NCBI RefSeq assembly: GCF_000092985.1
Contig: NC_014211.1
Coordinates: 620,001 to 684,000 of the forward strand
Reading direction: 5' to 3'
Source of the DNA: Nocardiopsis dassonvillei subsp. dassonvillei DSM 43111
Lineage (GTDB): Bacteria; Actinomycetota; Actinomycetes; Streptosporangiales; Streptosporangiaceae
DNA length: 64,000 bases
Part shown: one piece after another, positions 34,264 to 45,507 of the stretch
How positions within the stretch are numbered: the first letter of the stretch is position 1
Layout of the letters: every line of letters begins with the position of its first letter
Translations under genes and position numbers: made by a program
The notes under the pieces: model-generated
Seen by the model: only the letters and a program-made list of their open reading frames with translations
The model's database searches: none
What the model was told of the DNA's origin: nothing

Positions 34264-35021
34264 CCGCTCTCGTCAGATCCGAACTCCGCAAGGTCCTCAC
34301 CACCCGGTTGTGGTGGATCCTGCTCCTCGCCGCACTGGCCTGGGTGGCCCTCTCCCTGGGCCTCGCGGTCTTCGCCTCGGGGGTGGAGGGCGGCCTCAGC
34401 CGCGACAGCACCGCGTACGCCGCTTCTGTCTGGACCATGGGCGCTTCGGGGAACCTCTTCGCCATGGTCATCGGCATCATGATGGTGACGTCGGAGTACC
34501 AGCACCGCACGATCAACGTCACCTTCCTGACCAGTCCGCGGCGTCCGCCCGTGATCCTGGCCAAGGTCGTGGCCGCGGCTCTGGTCAGCCTGCTGTTCGG
34601 CGTGGTCGTCGTCGGACTGTCCTCCCTGGCTGCCGGGGCCTCCATCCTGACCGGGGGAGGCGGGTTGGACCTGGTCGACAACCAGGTGCCGCGCATCCTC
34701 GTCGGCTCCGTGGGCGCCTACGTCGCCTACGCCATGATCGGCGTGGGCGTCGGCGCACTCATCCGCAACCAGGTCGCCGCTCTGGTGTTCGGCATCCTGT
34801 GGGTGTTCATGCTGGAACCGCTCCTGACCGTCGTCCCCCAACTTCAGGACGTCGGCAAGTGGCTGCCCGGCGGCGCGTCCACCGCGCTCTACGACACCGG
34901 GATCGTCCCCGGCTTCGCGGGACTGCTCCCCGTGTGGGGCGCGGCCCTGGTCCTGGTCGGCTACGCCGCCGTGGCGGTCGGCCTGGCCTCGGTCACCACG
35001 CTCCGCCGCGACGTGGTCTGA
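34260..35021 (+). CDS. ABC-2-type permease
   Basis: The 253-residue protein starts VTALVRSELRKVLTTRLWWI with the typical amphipathic lead-in, followed by about six membrane segments (for example ILLLAALAWVALSLGLAVFA and LVFGILWVFMLEPLL). SEYQHRTINVTFLTSPRRP is the conserved coupling-loop sequence of this family. GTG at 34260 overlaps the ATPase stop by four bases. It is the membrane half of the exporter. Confidence 0.9.
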   Translation: MTALVRSELRKVLTTRLWWILLLAALAWVALSLGLAVFASGVEGGLSRDSTAYAASVWTMGASGNLFAMVIGIMMVTSEYQHRTINVTFLTSPRRPPVILAKVVAAALVSLLFGVVVVGLSSLAAGASILTGGGGLDLVDNQVPRILVGSVGAYVAYAMIGVGVGALIRNQVAALVFGILWVFMLEPLLTVVPQLQDVGKWLPGGASTALYDTGIVPGFAGLLPVWGAALVLVGYAAVAVGLASVTTLRRDVV

Positions 35022-35086
35022 ACCCCGGTTCTGCCCTGAGCAGGCGACCCTGGCGGGTCGGGCCGACAACCGGCAGACTCACGGCC

Positions 35087-36073
35087 ATGAGACTTCTGGT
35101 TCTGGGCGGTACCGAGTTCGTGGGGCGGGCGGTCGTGGAGGACGCGCTCGCCAGGGACTGGGACGTCACCGTCTTCCACCGCGGCAGGCACCCCGCGCCC
35201 CCCGGTGCCACCGCCCTGCACGGGGACCGCACCGAGGCGGGCGGGCTCGGCGCGCTGGCCGGAGGACGATGGGACGCCGTCGTGGACACCTGGTCGGGCG
35301 CCCCGTCCGCGGTGGCCGCAGCCGCGAAGCTCCTCGCCGACCGGGCCGGGCACTACTCCTACGTCTCCAGCCGCTCCGTCTACGCGTCCCCCGCCCCGCC
35401 CGGGCTGGACGAGGACGGGCCGGTCGTGGACGCCTCGCCCGAGGCCCCCAGCACCGACTACGCGCGGGACAAGCGGGGCGGCGAGCTGGCGGCGGAGGCG
35501 GCCTTCGCGGAGCGGGCCCTGTCCGTGCGCGCGGGCCTGATCCTCGGTCCGTACGAGAACATCGGCCGCCTGCCCTGGTGGCTGGAGCGGATCGCCCGGG
35601 GCGGCCCGGTCCTGGCCCCCGGGCCGCGCGACCTGCCGTTGCAGTACGTGGACGCGCGCGACCTGGCCGCCTGGACCCTCGACGCAGCCGAGGCCGGGCT
35701 GGGCGGCCCCCACAACCTGGTGAGCCCGCCGGGACACACCACCACCGGCCGACTCCTGGAGGCGTGCGCGGCGGTCACGGGATCGGACGCCGAACTGCGC
35801 TGGACCGACCCCCGGATCCTCCTCGACGCGGGCGTCCAGCCGTGGACCGAGCTGCCCGTGTGGGTGCCGCCCGGCGAGCTGTACGACACCCTGCACCAGG
35901 GGGACGTGTCCAGGGCGCTCGCGACCGGGCTGCGCTGCCGTCCGGTGACCGAGACCGTCGCCGACACCTGGACCTGGCTGAGGAGTCTGGAGGGCGGCGC
36001 GCCCCAGCGCCCGGACCGCCCCCGCGTCGGCCTGGACCCGGAGGTGGAGGCCCGCCTGCTCGCCGGAGCCTGA
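35087..36073 (+). CDS. NAD-dependent epimerase/dehydratase (extended SDR)
   Basis: The 328-residue protein has an N-terminal Rossmann motif MRLLVLGGTEFVGRA, a DTWSGAPSAVAAAAKLL helix, YVSSRSVYAS, and Tyr/Lys in STDYARDKRGGE, which is the YxxxK pair. RAGLILGPYENIGR follows. It resembles the mRNA-binding-protein-like/atypical epimerase branch in actinomycetes and no sugar substrate can be deduced. A CAGACT box 7 bases before the ATG suggests a leaderless mRNA. A terminator follows. Confidence 0.8.
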   Translation: MRLLVLGGTEFVGRAVVEDALARDWDVTVFHRGRHPAPPGATALHGDRTEAGGLGALAGGRWDAVVDTWSGAPSAVAAAAKLLADRAGHYSYVSSRSVYASPAPPGLDEDGPVVDASPEAPSTDYARDKRGGELAAEAAFAERALSVRAGLILGPYENIGRLPWWLERIARGGPVLAPGPRDLPLQYVDARDLAAWTLDAAEAGLGGPHNLVSPPGHTTTGRLLEACAAVTGSDAELRWTDPRILLDAGVQPWTELPVWVPPGELYDTLHQGDVSRALATGLRCRPVTETVADTWTWLRSLEGGAPQRPDRPRVGLDPEVEARLLAGA

Positions 36074-36090
36074 TCCGGCCGCGGACACGG

Positions 36091-36123
36091 CGAAGGGCCG
36101 CCTCCCCTGGAGACGGCCCTTCG
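36091..36123. terminator. 10-bp stem between convergent genes
   Basis: CGAAGGGCCG at 36091-36100 pairs perfectly with CGGCCCTTCG at 36114-36123, with a further inner CTCC/GGAG. It lies between the epimerase and clpB, which converge. Confidence 0.75.
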
Positions 36124-36156
36124 CGCCGCTTGTCCGTGTACGACCCGGCGCCCGGG

Positions 36157-38772
<2,616 letters not shown>

Positions 38773-38858
38773 GCGCGGTGACTCCTTTCACAAGTCGTGT
38801 CACGGGGGGTGATGTCCGACGGCCGACCGCGCCCCCGTGTCGCCGTGGCGGAGTTCCG

Positions 38859-39344
38859 TCAGTCCTGCTCGTCGTCGGCGCGGCCCGGGGCGCCGCGGCC
38901 CCTGCCCCGCTCCTCGTCGTCGTTCCCGGGCTCGGCGGTGTTGAAGATCGTCACGCGGGTGCGGCGCACCAGCTCACCGCGCACCCCCGTGCCGCCGTCG
39001 GCCGGGCGGCCCCGGCGGGCCACCGCACGGCGGGCCGCCTCCAGCTCGTTGGCCAGGTGGAACACCTGCTCCCGCAGCTGCTCCACCTCGTGCTCCAGTT
39101 CCAGGATCCGCTTGATCCCGGCGAGGTTGATGCCCTCCTCCTGGGACAGCCGCTGCACCTGGCGCAGCGTCTGCACGTCGCGCATGGAGTAGCGGCGCCC
39201 GCGGCCGGACGCGCGGCCCGGCGAGACGATCCCCAGTCGGTCGTACTGGCGCAGGGTCTGCGGGTGCATCCCCGCCAGCTCCGCGGCGACCGAGATCACG
39301 TAGACCGGAGCGTCAGCGCCGAAGGAGTCGTTCACGTCGTTCAC
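38859..39344 (-). CDS. hspR: Heat-shock repressor HspR
   Basis: This 161-residue MerR-family repressor has the winged-helix sequence YVISVAAELAGMHPQTLRQY and DRLGIVSPGRASGRGRRYSM at residues 15-54, followed by a coiled coil (LELEHEVEQLREQVFHLANE). HspR binds HAIR sites with DnaK as corepressor, closing a feedback loop. The C-terminal tail of about 40 residues is acidic and Gly/Arg-rich. GTG at 39344 overlaps the dnaJ stop by four bases. Confidence 0.95.
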   Translation of the reverse strand: MNDVNDSFGADAPVYVISVAAELAGMHPQTLRQYDRLGIVSPGRASGRGRRYSMRDVQTLRQVQRLSQEEGINLAGIKRILELEHEVEQLREQVFHLANELEAARRAVARRGRPADGGTGVRGELVRRTRVTIFNTAEPGNDDEERGRGRGAPGRADDEQD

Positions 39345-40504
39345 GCACCCTTCGCCCGCGTTTCGAGTCCGTCGCGCGGGTCGTAGTCGGAGGTCGCCGC
39401 GCGGAACTTCTCCAGAGCCTCGCGTGCGTCTCCGTTGAGAGTCCTCGGTACCGCCACCTCGATCGTGACGAGCATGTCGCCCGTGGTGCCGTCCTTGCGG
39501 TTCGCGCCCTTGCCGCGCACCCGCAGCTTGTGCCCGTTCTGCGTGCCCGGCGGGACCTTCACGGTCACCGGGAAGCCGTTGAGGGTGGGGATGCGCACGT
39601 CCGCGCCCAGCGCCGCCTCGGGGAAGGTCACCGGGACGGTGATCGTCACGTTGTCGCCGCTCCTGCCGAACACCGGGTGCTCCTTCACGTGGACGACGAC
39701 GTAGAGGTCACCCGCCGGGCCGCCGTTCTCGCCCGGCGCGCCCTTGCCCTTGATCCTGATCCGCTGCCCGTCGGACACGCCGCCGGGGATGCGGGTCTGG
39801 ACGGTGCGGGTGCTCTTGCCGCGCCCGCTGCCGTTGCAGGTGAGGCAGGGGTCGTCCACGACCAGGCCGCGGCCCTTGCACTCGCTGCACGGCTCGGACA
39901 GCGAGAAGCCGCCCAGGTTGGTGTTCTCGTGCCCGGTACCGGAGCACTTGGGGCACATCCGCGGGGCGGTGCCCGACTTGGCGCCGGTGCCCTTACAGGT
40001 GGGGCAGGCCGACTCGCTGGCCAGCTGGAAGGAGCGCGTGGCCCCCTCGGCCGCCTCGCGGAAGGTCAGTGTGGTCTCGGTCTCGACGTCGGCGCCGCGT
40101 CTGCTGCGGGTGGTCCCGCCGCGCCCGCGGCCGCCGAACAGCCCGCCGAAGAGGTCGCTCAGCCGCTCGCCGCCGCCCGCGGTCCCCGTTCCGCCCGTGC
40201 CCTGGCCGAACAGGTCGCCCATGTCGAACCCGCCGGGGCCGGTGCCGCCGCCGGGGCGGTAGGAGCTGCCGAACAGCGACCGCGCGTTGTCGTACTCCTT
40301 GCGGCGCTTCTCGTCCGACAGGACGTTGTAGGCCTCGGAGATCTCCTTGAAGCGGTCGGCCGCGCCGGGGTCGTCGGCGTTCGCGTCCGGGTGGTTCTCC
40401 CTGGCCAGTTTGCGGTAGGACTGCTTGATCTCGTCCTTCGAGGCGGTCTTTGAGACTCCCAGGACCTTGTAGTAGTCCTTCTCCAGGTAGTCCTTGGTGC
40501 TCAT
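39341..40504 (-). CDS. dnaJ: Chaperone DnaJ
   Basis: The 387-residue protein carries a J domain with the HPD motif (KLARENHPDANA, about residues 30-41), a Gly/Phe-rich region, and four zinc-binding repeats (CPTCKGTG, CPKCSGTG, CSECKGRG, CLTCNGSG, about residues 165-235). It stimulates the DnaK ATPase. A GGGGGAAGG sequence lies upstream of the ATG at 40504. A 15-bp hairpin lies between grpE and this gene. Confidence 0.95.
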   Translation of the reverse strand: MSTKDYLEKDYYKVLGVSKTASKDEIKQSYRKLARENHPDANADDPGAADRFKEISEAYNVLSDEKRRKEYDNARSLFGSSYRPGGGTGPGGFDMGDLFGQGTGGTGTAGGGERLSDLFGGLFGGRGRGGTTRSRRGADVETETTLTFREAAEGATRSFQLASESACPTCKGTGAKSGTAPRMCPKCSGTGHENTNLGGFSLSEPCSECKGRGLVVDDPCLTCNGSGRGKSTRTVQTRIPGGVSDGQRIRIKGKGAPGENGGPAGDLYVVVHVKEHPVFGRSGDNVTITVPVTFPEAALGADVRIPTLNGFPVTVKVPPGTQNGHKLRVRGKGANRKDGTTGDMLVTIEVAVPRTLNGDAREALEKFRAATSDYDPRDGLETRAKGA

Positions 40505-40583
40505 CGACTGGTGCCTTCCCCCGCTGGTGCCGGTTGCGTCCGATGCTTCCATGTGACCCCGCACCGTGTCGGGCCGGGGTCCG

Positions 40584-40626
40584 CCTCCGGCCGCGGCCGC
40601 CGCTCACGCGGGGCCGCGGCCGGAGG
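40584..40626. repeat. 15-bp intra-operon hairpin between grpE and dnaJ
   Basis: CCTCCGGCCGCGGCC at 40584-40598 pairs perfectly with 40612-40626. Its position inside the dnaK operon suggests an attenuator or RNA-processing site that lowers dnaJ, hspR and clpB output relative to dnaK and grpE. Confidence 0.7.
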
Positions 40627-40643
40627 ATCAACGGGTGGACCCG

Positions 40644-41396
40644 TTACCTGTCGTCTTCCCCGCCGTCGGCGCCGTCCGCGGCCGGGGACTCCCCGCCGGG
40701 GGCGTCGCCCTCGGCGGCGGAACCGGCCGCGGCCTCCGCGCCGCCGTCGGCGGGATCGCCGACGACCACGCGGGCCGGACGCAGGATCCGCTCACCGATG
40801 CGGTACCCGGGCTGGAACACCTCGATCACGGTCTGGACCGAGATGCCCGGGACGGGGACCAGGGTGAGCGCCTCGTGGAGGTTGGGGTCGAACTCGTCGT
40901 CCTTCTCCGCGTACCGCTCCAGGCCCAACTTGGTGACCACGGCCTCCAGGGCCTCGCCCACCGCCTTGAACCCGCCGTTGAGCTCGTCGTGCTCACGGGC
41001 CCGGCCGACGTCGTCCAGGATCGGCAGCAGTTCGCCGAGGACCTGGGCTGTGGCGATCTCACGGACGGCCACGCGGTCGCGGTCCACGCGCTTGCGGTAG
41101 TTGGCGTACTCCGCCTGCACCCGCTTGACGTCGTTGGTGAGCTCGACGACCCGCTCGTCCGCGTTGATCGCCTCCGACACCACCGACTCGGGGGTGTCGG
41201 GGACCTCTACGTCCTCCAGGTCGGCCTCGACGACCTCCTCCTCGGCGACCTCGGGGATCTCCTCGGTCGCGTCGCCCTCGGCCTCGGGGTTGCGGACCTG
41301 CCCGGTCTCCGGGTCGATCCGGCGGTTGTCCCGGATCACCGGCCCCTGGCGCTCCTCACCGTCGCCGGTGCCGTTGGTGTTCTCCGACGGTGCCAT
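40644..41396 (-). CDS. grpE: Nucleotide exchange factor GrpE
   Basis: This 250-residue protein has an acidic disordered N-terminus of about 75 residues, a long helix (RVQAEYANYRKRVDRDRVAV) and the compact C-terminal domain with HEALTLVPVPGISVQTVIEV and RPARVVVGDP. It exchanges ADP on DnaK. A further 25-30 residues at the end are Ala/Gly/Glu-rich. The ATG at 41396 has GGAGG about ten bases upstream; an upstream GTG at 41405 is too close to that site. Confidence 0.95.
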   Translation of the reverse strand: MAPSENTNGTGDGEERQGPVIRDNRRIDPETGQVRNPEAEGDATEEIPEVAEEEVVEADLEDVEVPDTPESVVSEAINADERVVELTNDVKRVQAEYANYRKRVDRDRVAVREIATAQVLGELLPILDDVGRAREHDELNGGFKAVGEALEAVVTKLGLERYAEKDDEFDPNLHEALTLVPVPGISVQTVIEVFQPGYRIGERILRPARVVVGDPADGGAEAAAGSAAEGDAPGGESPAADGADGGEDDR

Positions 41397-41431
41397 CTGA
41401 GACACGCCTCCTTCCTCGACTCGACCCGGGT

Positions 41432-43282
41432 TCAGGACTGCTGGTTGCCCTGGGTGCCCTTGTTGTCCTCGTCGACGATCTCGGCGTCCACGACGTCGGC
41501 GTCGTCGGCGGAGCTCTGGGCGCCCTGGGCGTCGCCCTCGGCGCCCTGCTGGCCCTGGCTGTAGATGGCGGAGCCGATCTTCTGGCTGGCCAGCGCGACC
41601 TTCTCGCTCGCGGTGCGGATGGCCTCCACGTCGGAGCCCTCCAGCGCGGTCTTCAGCTCGGCGACGGCGGCCTCGGTCTCGGAGCGCACGTCCGCCGGGA
41701 CCTTGTCCTCGTTGTCCTTGATGACCTTCTCGGTCTGGTAGACGAGGGACTCGGCGTTGTTGCGGACCTCGGCCTCCTCGCGGCGCTTGCGGTCCTCCTC
41801 CGCGTACTGCTCGGCCTCGCGGACCATCTTGTCGATGTCGTCCTTGGACATCGCGGAGCCGCCGGAGATGGTGACGGACTGCTCCTTGCCGGTGCCCAGG
41901 TCCTTCGCGGTGACGCTGACGATGCCGTTGGCGTCGATGTCGAAGGCGACCTCGATCTGCGGGACGCCGCGCGGCGCCGGGGGCAGACCGGTCAGGTCGA
42001 AGACGCCCAGCTTCTTGTTGTACTGGGCGATGTCGCGCTCACCCTGGTACACCTGGATCTGCACGGACGGCTGGTTGTCGTCGGCCGTCGTGAAGATCTC
42101 GGAGCGCTTGGTCGGGATGGTCGTGTTGCGCTCGATGAGCTTGGTGAACACGCCGCCCTTGGTCTCGATGCCCAGCGACAGCGGGGTGACGTCCAGCAGC
42201 AGGACGTCCTTGACCTCGCCCTTGAGCACACCGGCCTGGAGCGAGGCGCCGATGGCCACGACCTCGTCCGGGTTGACGCCCTTGTTGGGGTCCTTGCCGG
42301 TCATCTCCTTGACCAGGTCCACGATGGCGGGCATACGGGTGGAGCCGCCGACCATGACCACGTGGTGGATCTGGTCCAGGCTGATCCCGGCGTCCTTGAG
42401 GACCTGCTGGAACGGGGTCTTGGTCCGCTCGACCAGGTCGGCGGTCAGGCGCTGGAACTCGGCGCGGGAGAGCTTCTCGTCCAGGTGCAGCGGGCCCTCG
42501 GCCGAGGCCGTGATGTAGGGCAGGTTGATCGCCGACTCGCTGGAGCTGGACAGCTCGATCTTGGTCTTCTCCGCGGCCTCGCGCAGGCGCTGGAGGGCCA
42601 TCTTGTCCTTGGACAGGTCCACGCCGTTGGAGTTCTTGAAGCGCTCGACCAGCCAGTCGACGATGGCCTGGTCCCAGTCGTCGCCGCCCAGGTGGTTGTC
42701 GCCGTTGGTCGCCTTGACCTCCACGACGCCGTCGCCGACCTCCAGGAGGGAGACGTCGAAGGTGCCGCCACCGAGGTCGTAGACCAGGATGGTGGCCTCG
42801 TCCTCCTTCTCCAGGTGGTAGGCCAGCGCGGCCGAGGTCGGCTCGTTGATGATGCGCAGGACGTTGAGGCCCGCGATGGTGCCGGCCTCCTTGGTGGCCT
42901 GGCGCTGGGAGTCGCTGAAGTAGGCCGGGACGGTGATGACCGCGTCGGTCACGTCCTCGCCCAGGTAGGCCTCGGCGTCGCGCTTGAGCTTCTGGAGCAC
43001 GAAGGCGCTGATCTGCTGGGGGTTGAAGGTCTTGTCGTCGATCTTCACCGTCCAGTCGGTGCCGATGTGGCGCTTGACCGAGCGGATGGTGCGGTCGACG
43101 TTGGTGACCGCCTGGCGCTTGGCGACCTCGCCGACGAGCACCTCACCGTTCTTGGCGAAGGCGACGACGGACGGGGTGGTACGGGCGCCCTCGGCGTTGG
43201 CGATGACCGTGGGCTCGCCGCCCTCCAGGACCGCGACACACGAGTTCGTCGTACCGAGGTCGATTCCGACCGCACGTGCCAT
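41432..43282 (-). CDS. dnaK: Chaperone DnaK (Hsp70)
   Basis: The 616-residue Hsp70 begins MARAVGIDLGTTNSCVAVLE, contains the ATPase phosphate loops (ILVYDLGGGTFDVSLLEV near residue 165-180) and MVGGSTRMPAIVDLVKEMTG, and continues into the substrate-binding domain (VLLLDVTPLSLGIETKGGVF) and helical lid. GGAGGAAG precedes the ATG at 43282. It is the first gene of the operon dnaK-grpE-dnaJ-hspR(-clpB), controlled by HAIR sites. Confidence 0.98.
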   Translation of the reverse strand: MARAVGIDLGTTNSCVAVLEGGEPTVIANAEGARTTPSVVAFAKNGEVLVGEVAKRQAVTNVDRTIRSVKRHIGTDWTVKIDDKTFNPQQISAFVLQKLKRDAEAYLGEDVTDAVITVPAYFSDSQRQATKEAGTIAGLNVLRIINEPTSAALAYHLEKEDEATILVYDLGGGTFDVSLLEVGDGVVEVKATNGDNHLGGDDWDQAIVDWLVERFKNSNGVDLSKDKMALQRLREAAEKTKIELSSSSESAINLPYITASAEGPLHLDEKLSRAEFQRLTADLVERTKTPFQQVLKDAGISLDQIHHVVMVGGSTRMPAIVDLVKEMTGKDPNKGVNPDEVVAIGASLQAGVLKGEVKDVLLLDVTPLSLGIETKGGVFTKLIERNTTIPTKRSEIFTTADDNQPSVQIQVYQGERDIAQYNKKLGVFDLTGLPPAPRGVPQIEVAFDIDANGIVSVTAKDLGTGKEQSVTISGGSAMSKDDIDKMVREAEQYAEEDRKRREEAEVRNNAESLVYQTEKVIKDNEDKVPADVRSETEAAVAELKTALEGSDVEAIRTASEKVALASQKIGSAIYSQGQQGAEGDAQGAQSSADDADVVDAEIVDEDNKGTQGNQQS

Positions 43283-43302
43283 GGTTGCTTCCTCCGTCAA
43301 AG

Positions 43303-43321
43303 TTGAGTCGTTCGGACGTAA
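43303..43321. promoter_or_regulatory. Second, imperfect HAIR site
   Basis: TTGAGT at 43303-43308, a 7-base spacer and ACGTAA at 43316-43321 form a degenerate HAIR element covering the expected transcription start, where a bound HspR would block initiation. Confidence 0.6.
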
Positions 43322-43349
43322 TTTTGCTTCGTCGGTTGAGGGCTGTCAA
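43321..43349 (-). promoter_or_regulatory. dnaK promoter
   Basis: On the minus strand the -35 box TTGACA (43344-43349) and the -10 box CAAAAT (43321-43326) are 17 bases apart. This is close to consensus for the housekeeping sigma factor. Confidence 0.75.
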
Positions 43350-43353
43350 GTCA

Positions 43354-43374
43354 GTTGAGTTGACCCGACTCAAG
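43354..43374. promoter_or_regulatory. HAIR site for HspR
   Basis: GTTGAGT-N7-ACTCAAG differs from the HAIR consensus CTTGAGT-N7-ACTCAAG at one base. It lies just upstream of the -35 box of dnaK. Confidence 0.9.
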
Positions 43375-43745
43375 TTGGTTCCTACGTCCTGACAACGGGC
43401 GGCCGGACCGGGATGTTCCCGACCTGGGCACTCTGATCGGGGATATGGGCGAACCCCGGGACAAGTCGGGGAGAACCTTGACCCGCAAGATCAGGGAGGG
43501 TCGGGGTTCCCCTGGGGTGGCTTCGGGGACGCGGTCGCTGGCGGCTCCGGAGGCGCGGTCACCGGAGGGGCGCCTTCCGGTCAAGCGGAGGGAAACGCCC
43601 GTGTCGCGGCGCCGGGCGTCCCCGGTCGGCGGCCGACGATGGCCCTGCCGCCGACACGCCGGTGCCGAAGCGCCGGCGCCGCCGGGCGGCGACCGCCGCG
43701 GCGGCTTCCCGCCGCGTCCGCCGTACCCCTGAAACGGAGACGCCC

Positions 43746-44789
43746 GTGACGTCCAAGGCCCTGCTCGCCTCCGCGCTCGCCGCCGCGGTGCTGCTGCCCG
43801 CGCTGGGCGCCGCCCCCGCGTCCGCCGAGGACGAACCGCGGTTGATCGGGGACACCACCGCGCCCGTCGTGGAGACCTCGCCGCCCGCCGCGGAGGCCCC
43901 ACCGTCCACCGGGGACGCCGGGGAGTCCGGGGAGGGCTCCGGGTCCGCCGGGGACGGTTCCGCGTTCGCCGGGGAGGCCGGGGACGCCTTCTCGTCCGCG
44001 TACCGGCACAACACCTTCGAGCGCCCGGCCGCGGGCACCGCCTACACCCTCGACGAATGGGAGAAGGACGGCTGGTACGCCTCCAGCGCCAGGGGGCTGG
44101 AGGAGCGCGCCGTCATCGACGACTCGGTCCCCGCCCACGGGGGCGGGCAGTCGCTGCGCGTGCTCTACCCCGAGGGGAGGATCGGCGCGCAGGAGTCCGG
44201 CGGGCTGGCGCCGTTCCAGCTCTCCCCGGCGCGCGAGTACTACCTGTCCTTCTGGGCGCGCCTGGGCGAGGACTTCAGCTGGGGGACCACCTCGTTCGGC
44301 GGAAAGCTGGGCTTCGGGCTGGCCGGGGGCGCGGGCTGCTCGGGCGGGGACGTCTGCACGGGCGAGAACGGCTACAGCTCGCGCGTGGTCTGGCGCCGCG
44401 ACGGCAAGGCGGAGCTGTACTACTACCACATGGACAAGGCGGGCGAGTTCGGCGACTCCGAGCCCCTCGTCGCGGACGGGTCCGTCGTCCACCTCCCCCG
44501 GGGCGAGTGGGTGCACATCGCCCAGCGGGTCCGCGTCAACACGGTCACCGACGGCCGGGCCGAGCCCGACGGGGAGATCGAGGTCTTCTACAACGGCGAG
44601 CCCGCCGCGCTGGTCACCGGCCTTCGCCTGGTCACCGACGACGACCTGGTGGACAAGGCCTACCTCTCGACCTTCTTCGGCGGCTCCACCGAGGGCTTCG
44701 CCCCGGCCCACGACAGCTACGTCTGGTACGACGACCTGAAGGTGTCCACCTCGCGCACCGACATCTGCGAGCTCGGCGGCTGCGCCTGA
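43746..44789 (+). CDS. Secreted polysaccharide-lyase-like protein
   Basis: The 347-residue protein has a signal peptide (MTSKALLASALAAAVLLPAL, then GAAPASAED with an A-S-A site near residue 27), an acidic Ser/Gly/Glu-rich linker to about residue 78, and a lectin-like beta-sandwich that resembles polysaccharide lyase family 14. Visible elements are QSLRVLYPEGRIGAQESGG, YYLSFWARLGEDFSW, KLGFGLAGG and the ending DSYVWYDDLKVST. I chose the GTG at 43746 because GGAGACG precedes it. The substrate is open. Confidence 0.75.
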   Translation: MTSKALLASALAAAVLLPALGAAPASAEDEPRLIGDTTAPVVETSPPAAEAPPSTGDAGESGEGSGSAGDGSAFAGEAGDAFSSAYRHNTFERPAAGTAYTLDEWEKDGWYASSARGLEERAVIDDSVPAHGGGQSLRVLYPEGRIGAQESGGLAPFQLSPAREYYLSFWARLGEDFSWGTTSFGGKLGFGLAGGAGCSGGDVCTGENGYSSRVVWRRDGKAELYYYHMDKAGEFGDSEPLVADGSVVHLPRGEWVHIAQRVRVNTVTDGRAEPDGEIEVFYNGEPAALVTGLRLVTDDDLVDKAYLSTFFGGSTEGFAPAHDSYVWYDDLKVSTSRTDICELGGCA

Positions 44790-45507
44790 GCGCCGACGGC
44801 CCCGCCCGACCCGCTCCGCCGGGGCCCGTCCGGGGGAGGGCCCCGAGCGCCGCGCCGCCCGGGGTCCGCGCTCCGGGGAGTCGTCCACAGGCGGAGGGTG
44901 GGCGTTGTCGGAGGCCGGGCCCCTTCACGAGACTGGAAGACGGGGGGTCCCACGGCGTCCCCGGCTTCGCCGTGCCCGCGCGCCGCGCACCGTTCGCGGG
45001 GACGGACCTCGCGCTCGACCCCCGGCGCGGCCCCGTGTCCGGTCCTCCTGCGCGGTCCTCGTGCCCGGTCCTCGGGTGCGCCCCGCTGGAGGCACTCCAC
45101 TGGAGGCTCCCGGAGGTCGTCCACAGCCGCGGATCCGTGGTTGTTCCACTCCCGGCGATGCCGCAACCTGGTAGTAGGGGAGAGACGGTGAAGTCACCGA
45201 TACCCCCGTCGAGTCGTCCCGCGTCCGCCGTCCGCTACATATAGGACGTGCGGTGTGCCCGAGTCCCGTTCGGGCGCACCCGCGCGGTCCTGTCACACCG
45301 GTACCGGCGCCAGCGCCGGACGGCACCGGCGCGGGCGTGCCGACCGGGTTCCGCGACCCGGCGGCCCGCGGCGACGGCGGCGGGGTGTCCGTTCCGCGAG
45401 CGGTCGGGCATCCGGTGGCGACCGCGGCATTACTCGCTAGTAACATATAGTTCGACCCCCGGTGTGTGGCGCACCGGACGACGAAGCAGGATGGGAGGCC
45501 ACGGACG
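44790..45507. other. Gene-free stretch of about 720 bases
   Basis: No reading frame has coding character. It holds a possible promoter near the TACATATA sequence at about 45236-45243, the TGTTACTA-N4-GTA box at 45431-45445, and the leader of the EtfD-like gene. Two TCGTCCACA sequences are scattered and not organised like an origin. Confidence 0.45.
45431..45445 (-). promoter_or_regulatory. TGTTACTA-N4-GTA box upstream of the EtfD-like gene
   Basis: TGTTACTAGCGAGTA on the minus strand matches the two boxes at 10147-10182 in all fixed positions. It lies 63 bases before the start codon and next to an ATAG-rich -10-like stretch, where a repressor could act. Confidence 0.65.

Noticed and set aside
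44873..45130. Two TCGTCCACA sequences resembling DnaA boxes
   Set aside because: Only two loose matches more than 200 bases apart, no dnaA/dnaN genes and no AT-rich unwinding region; not an origin.
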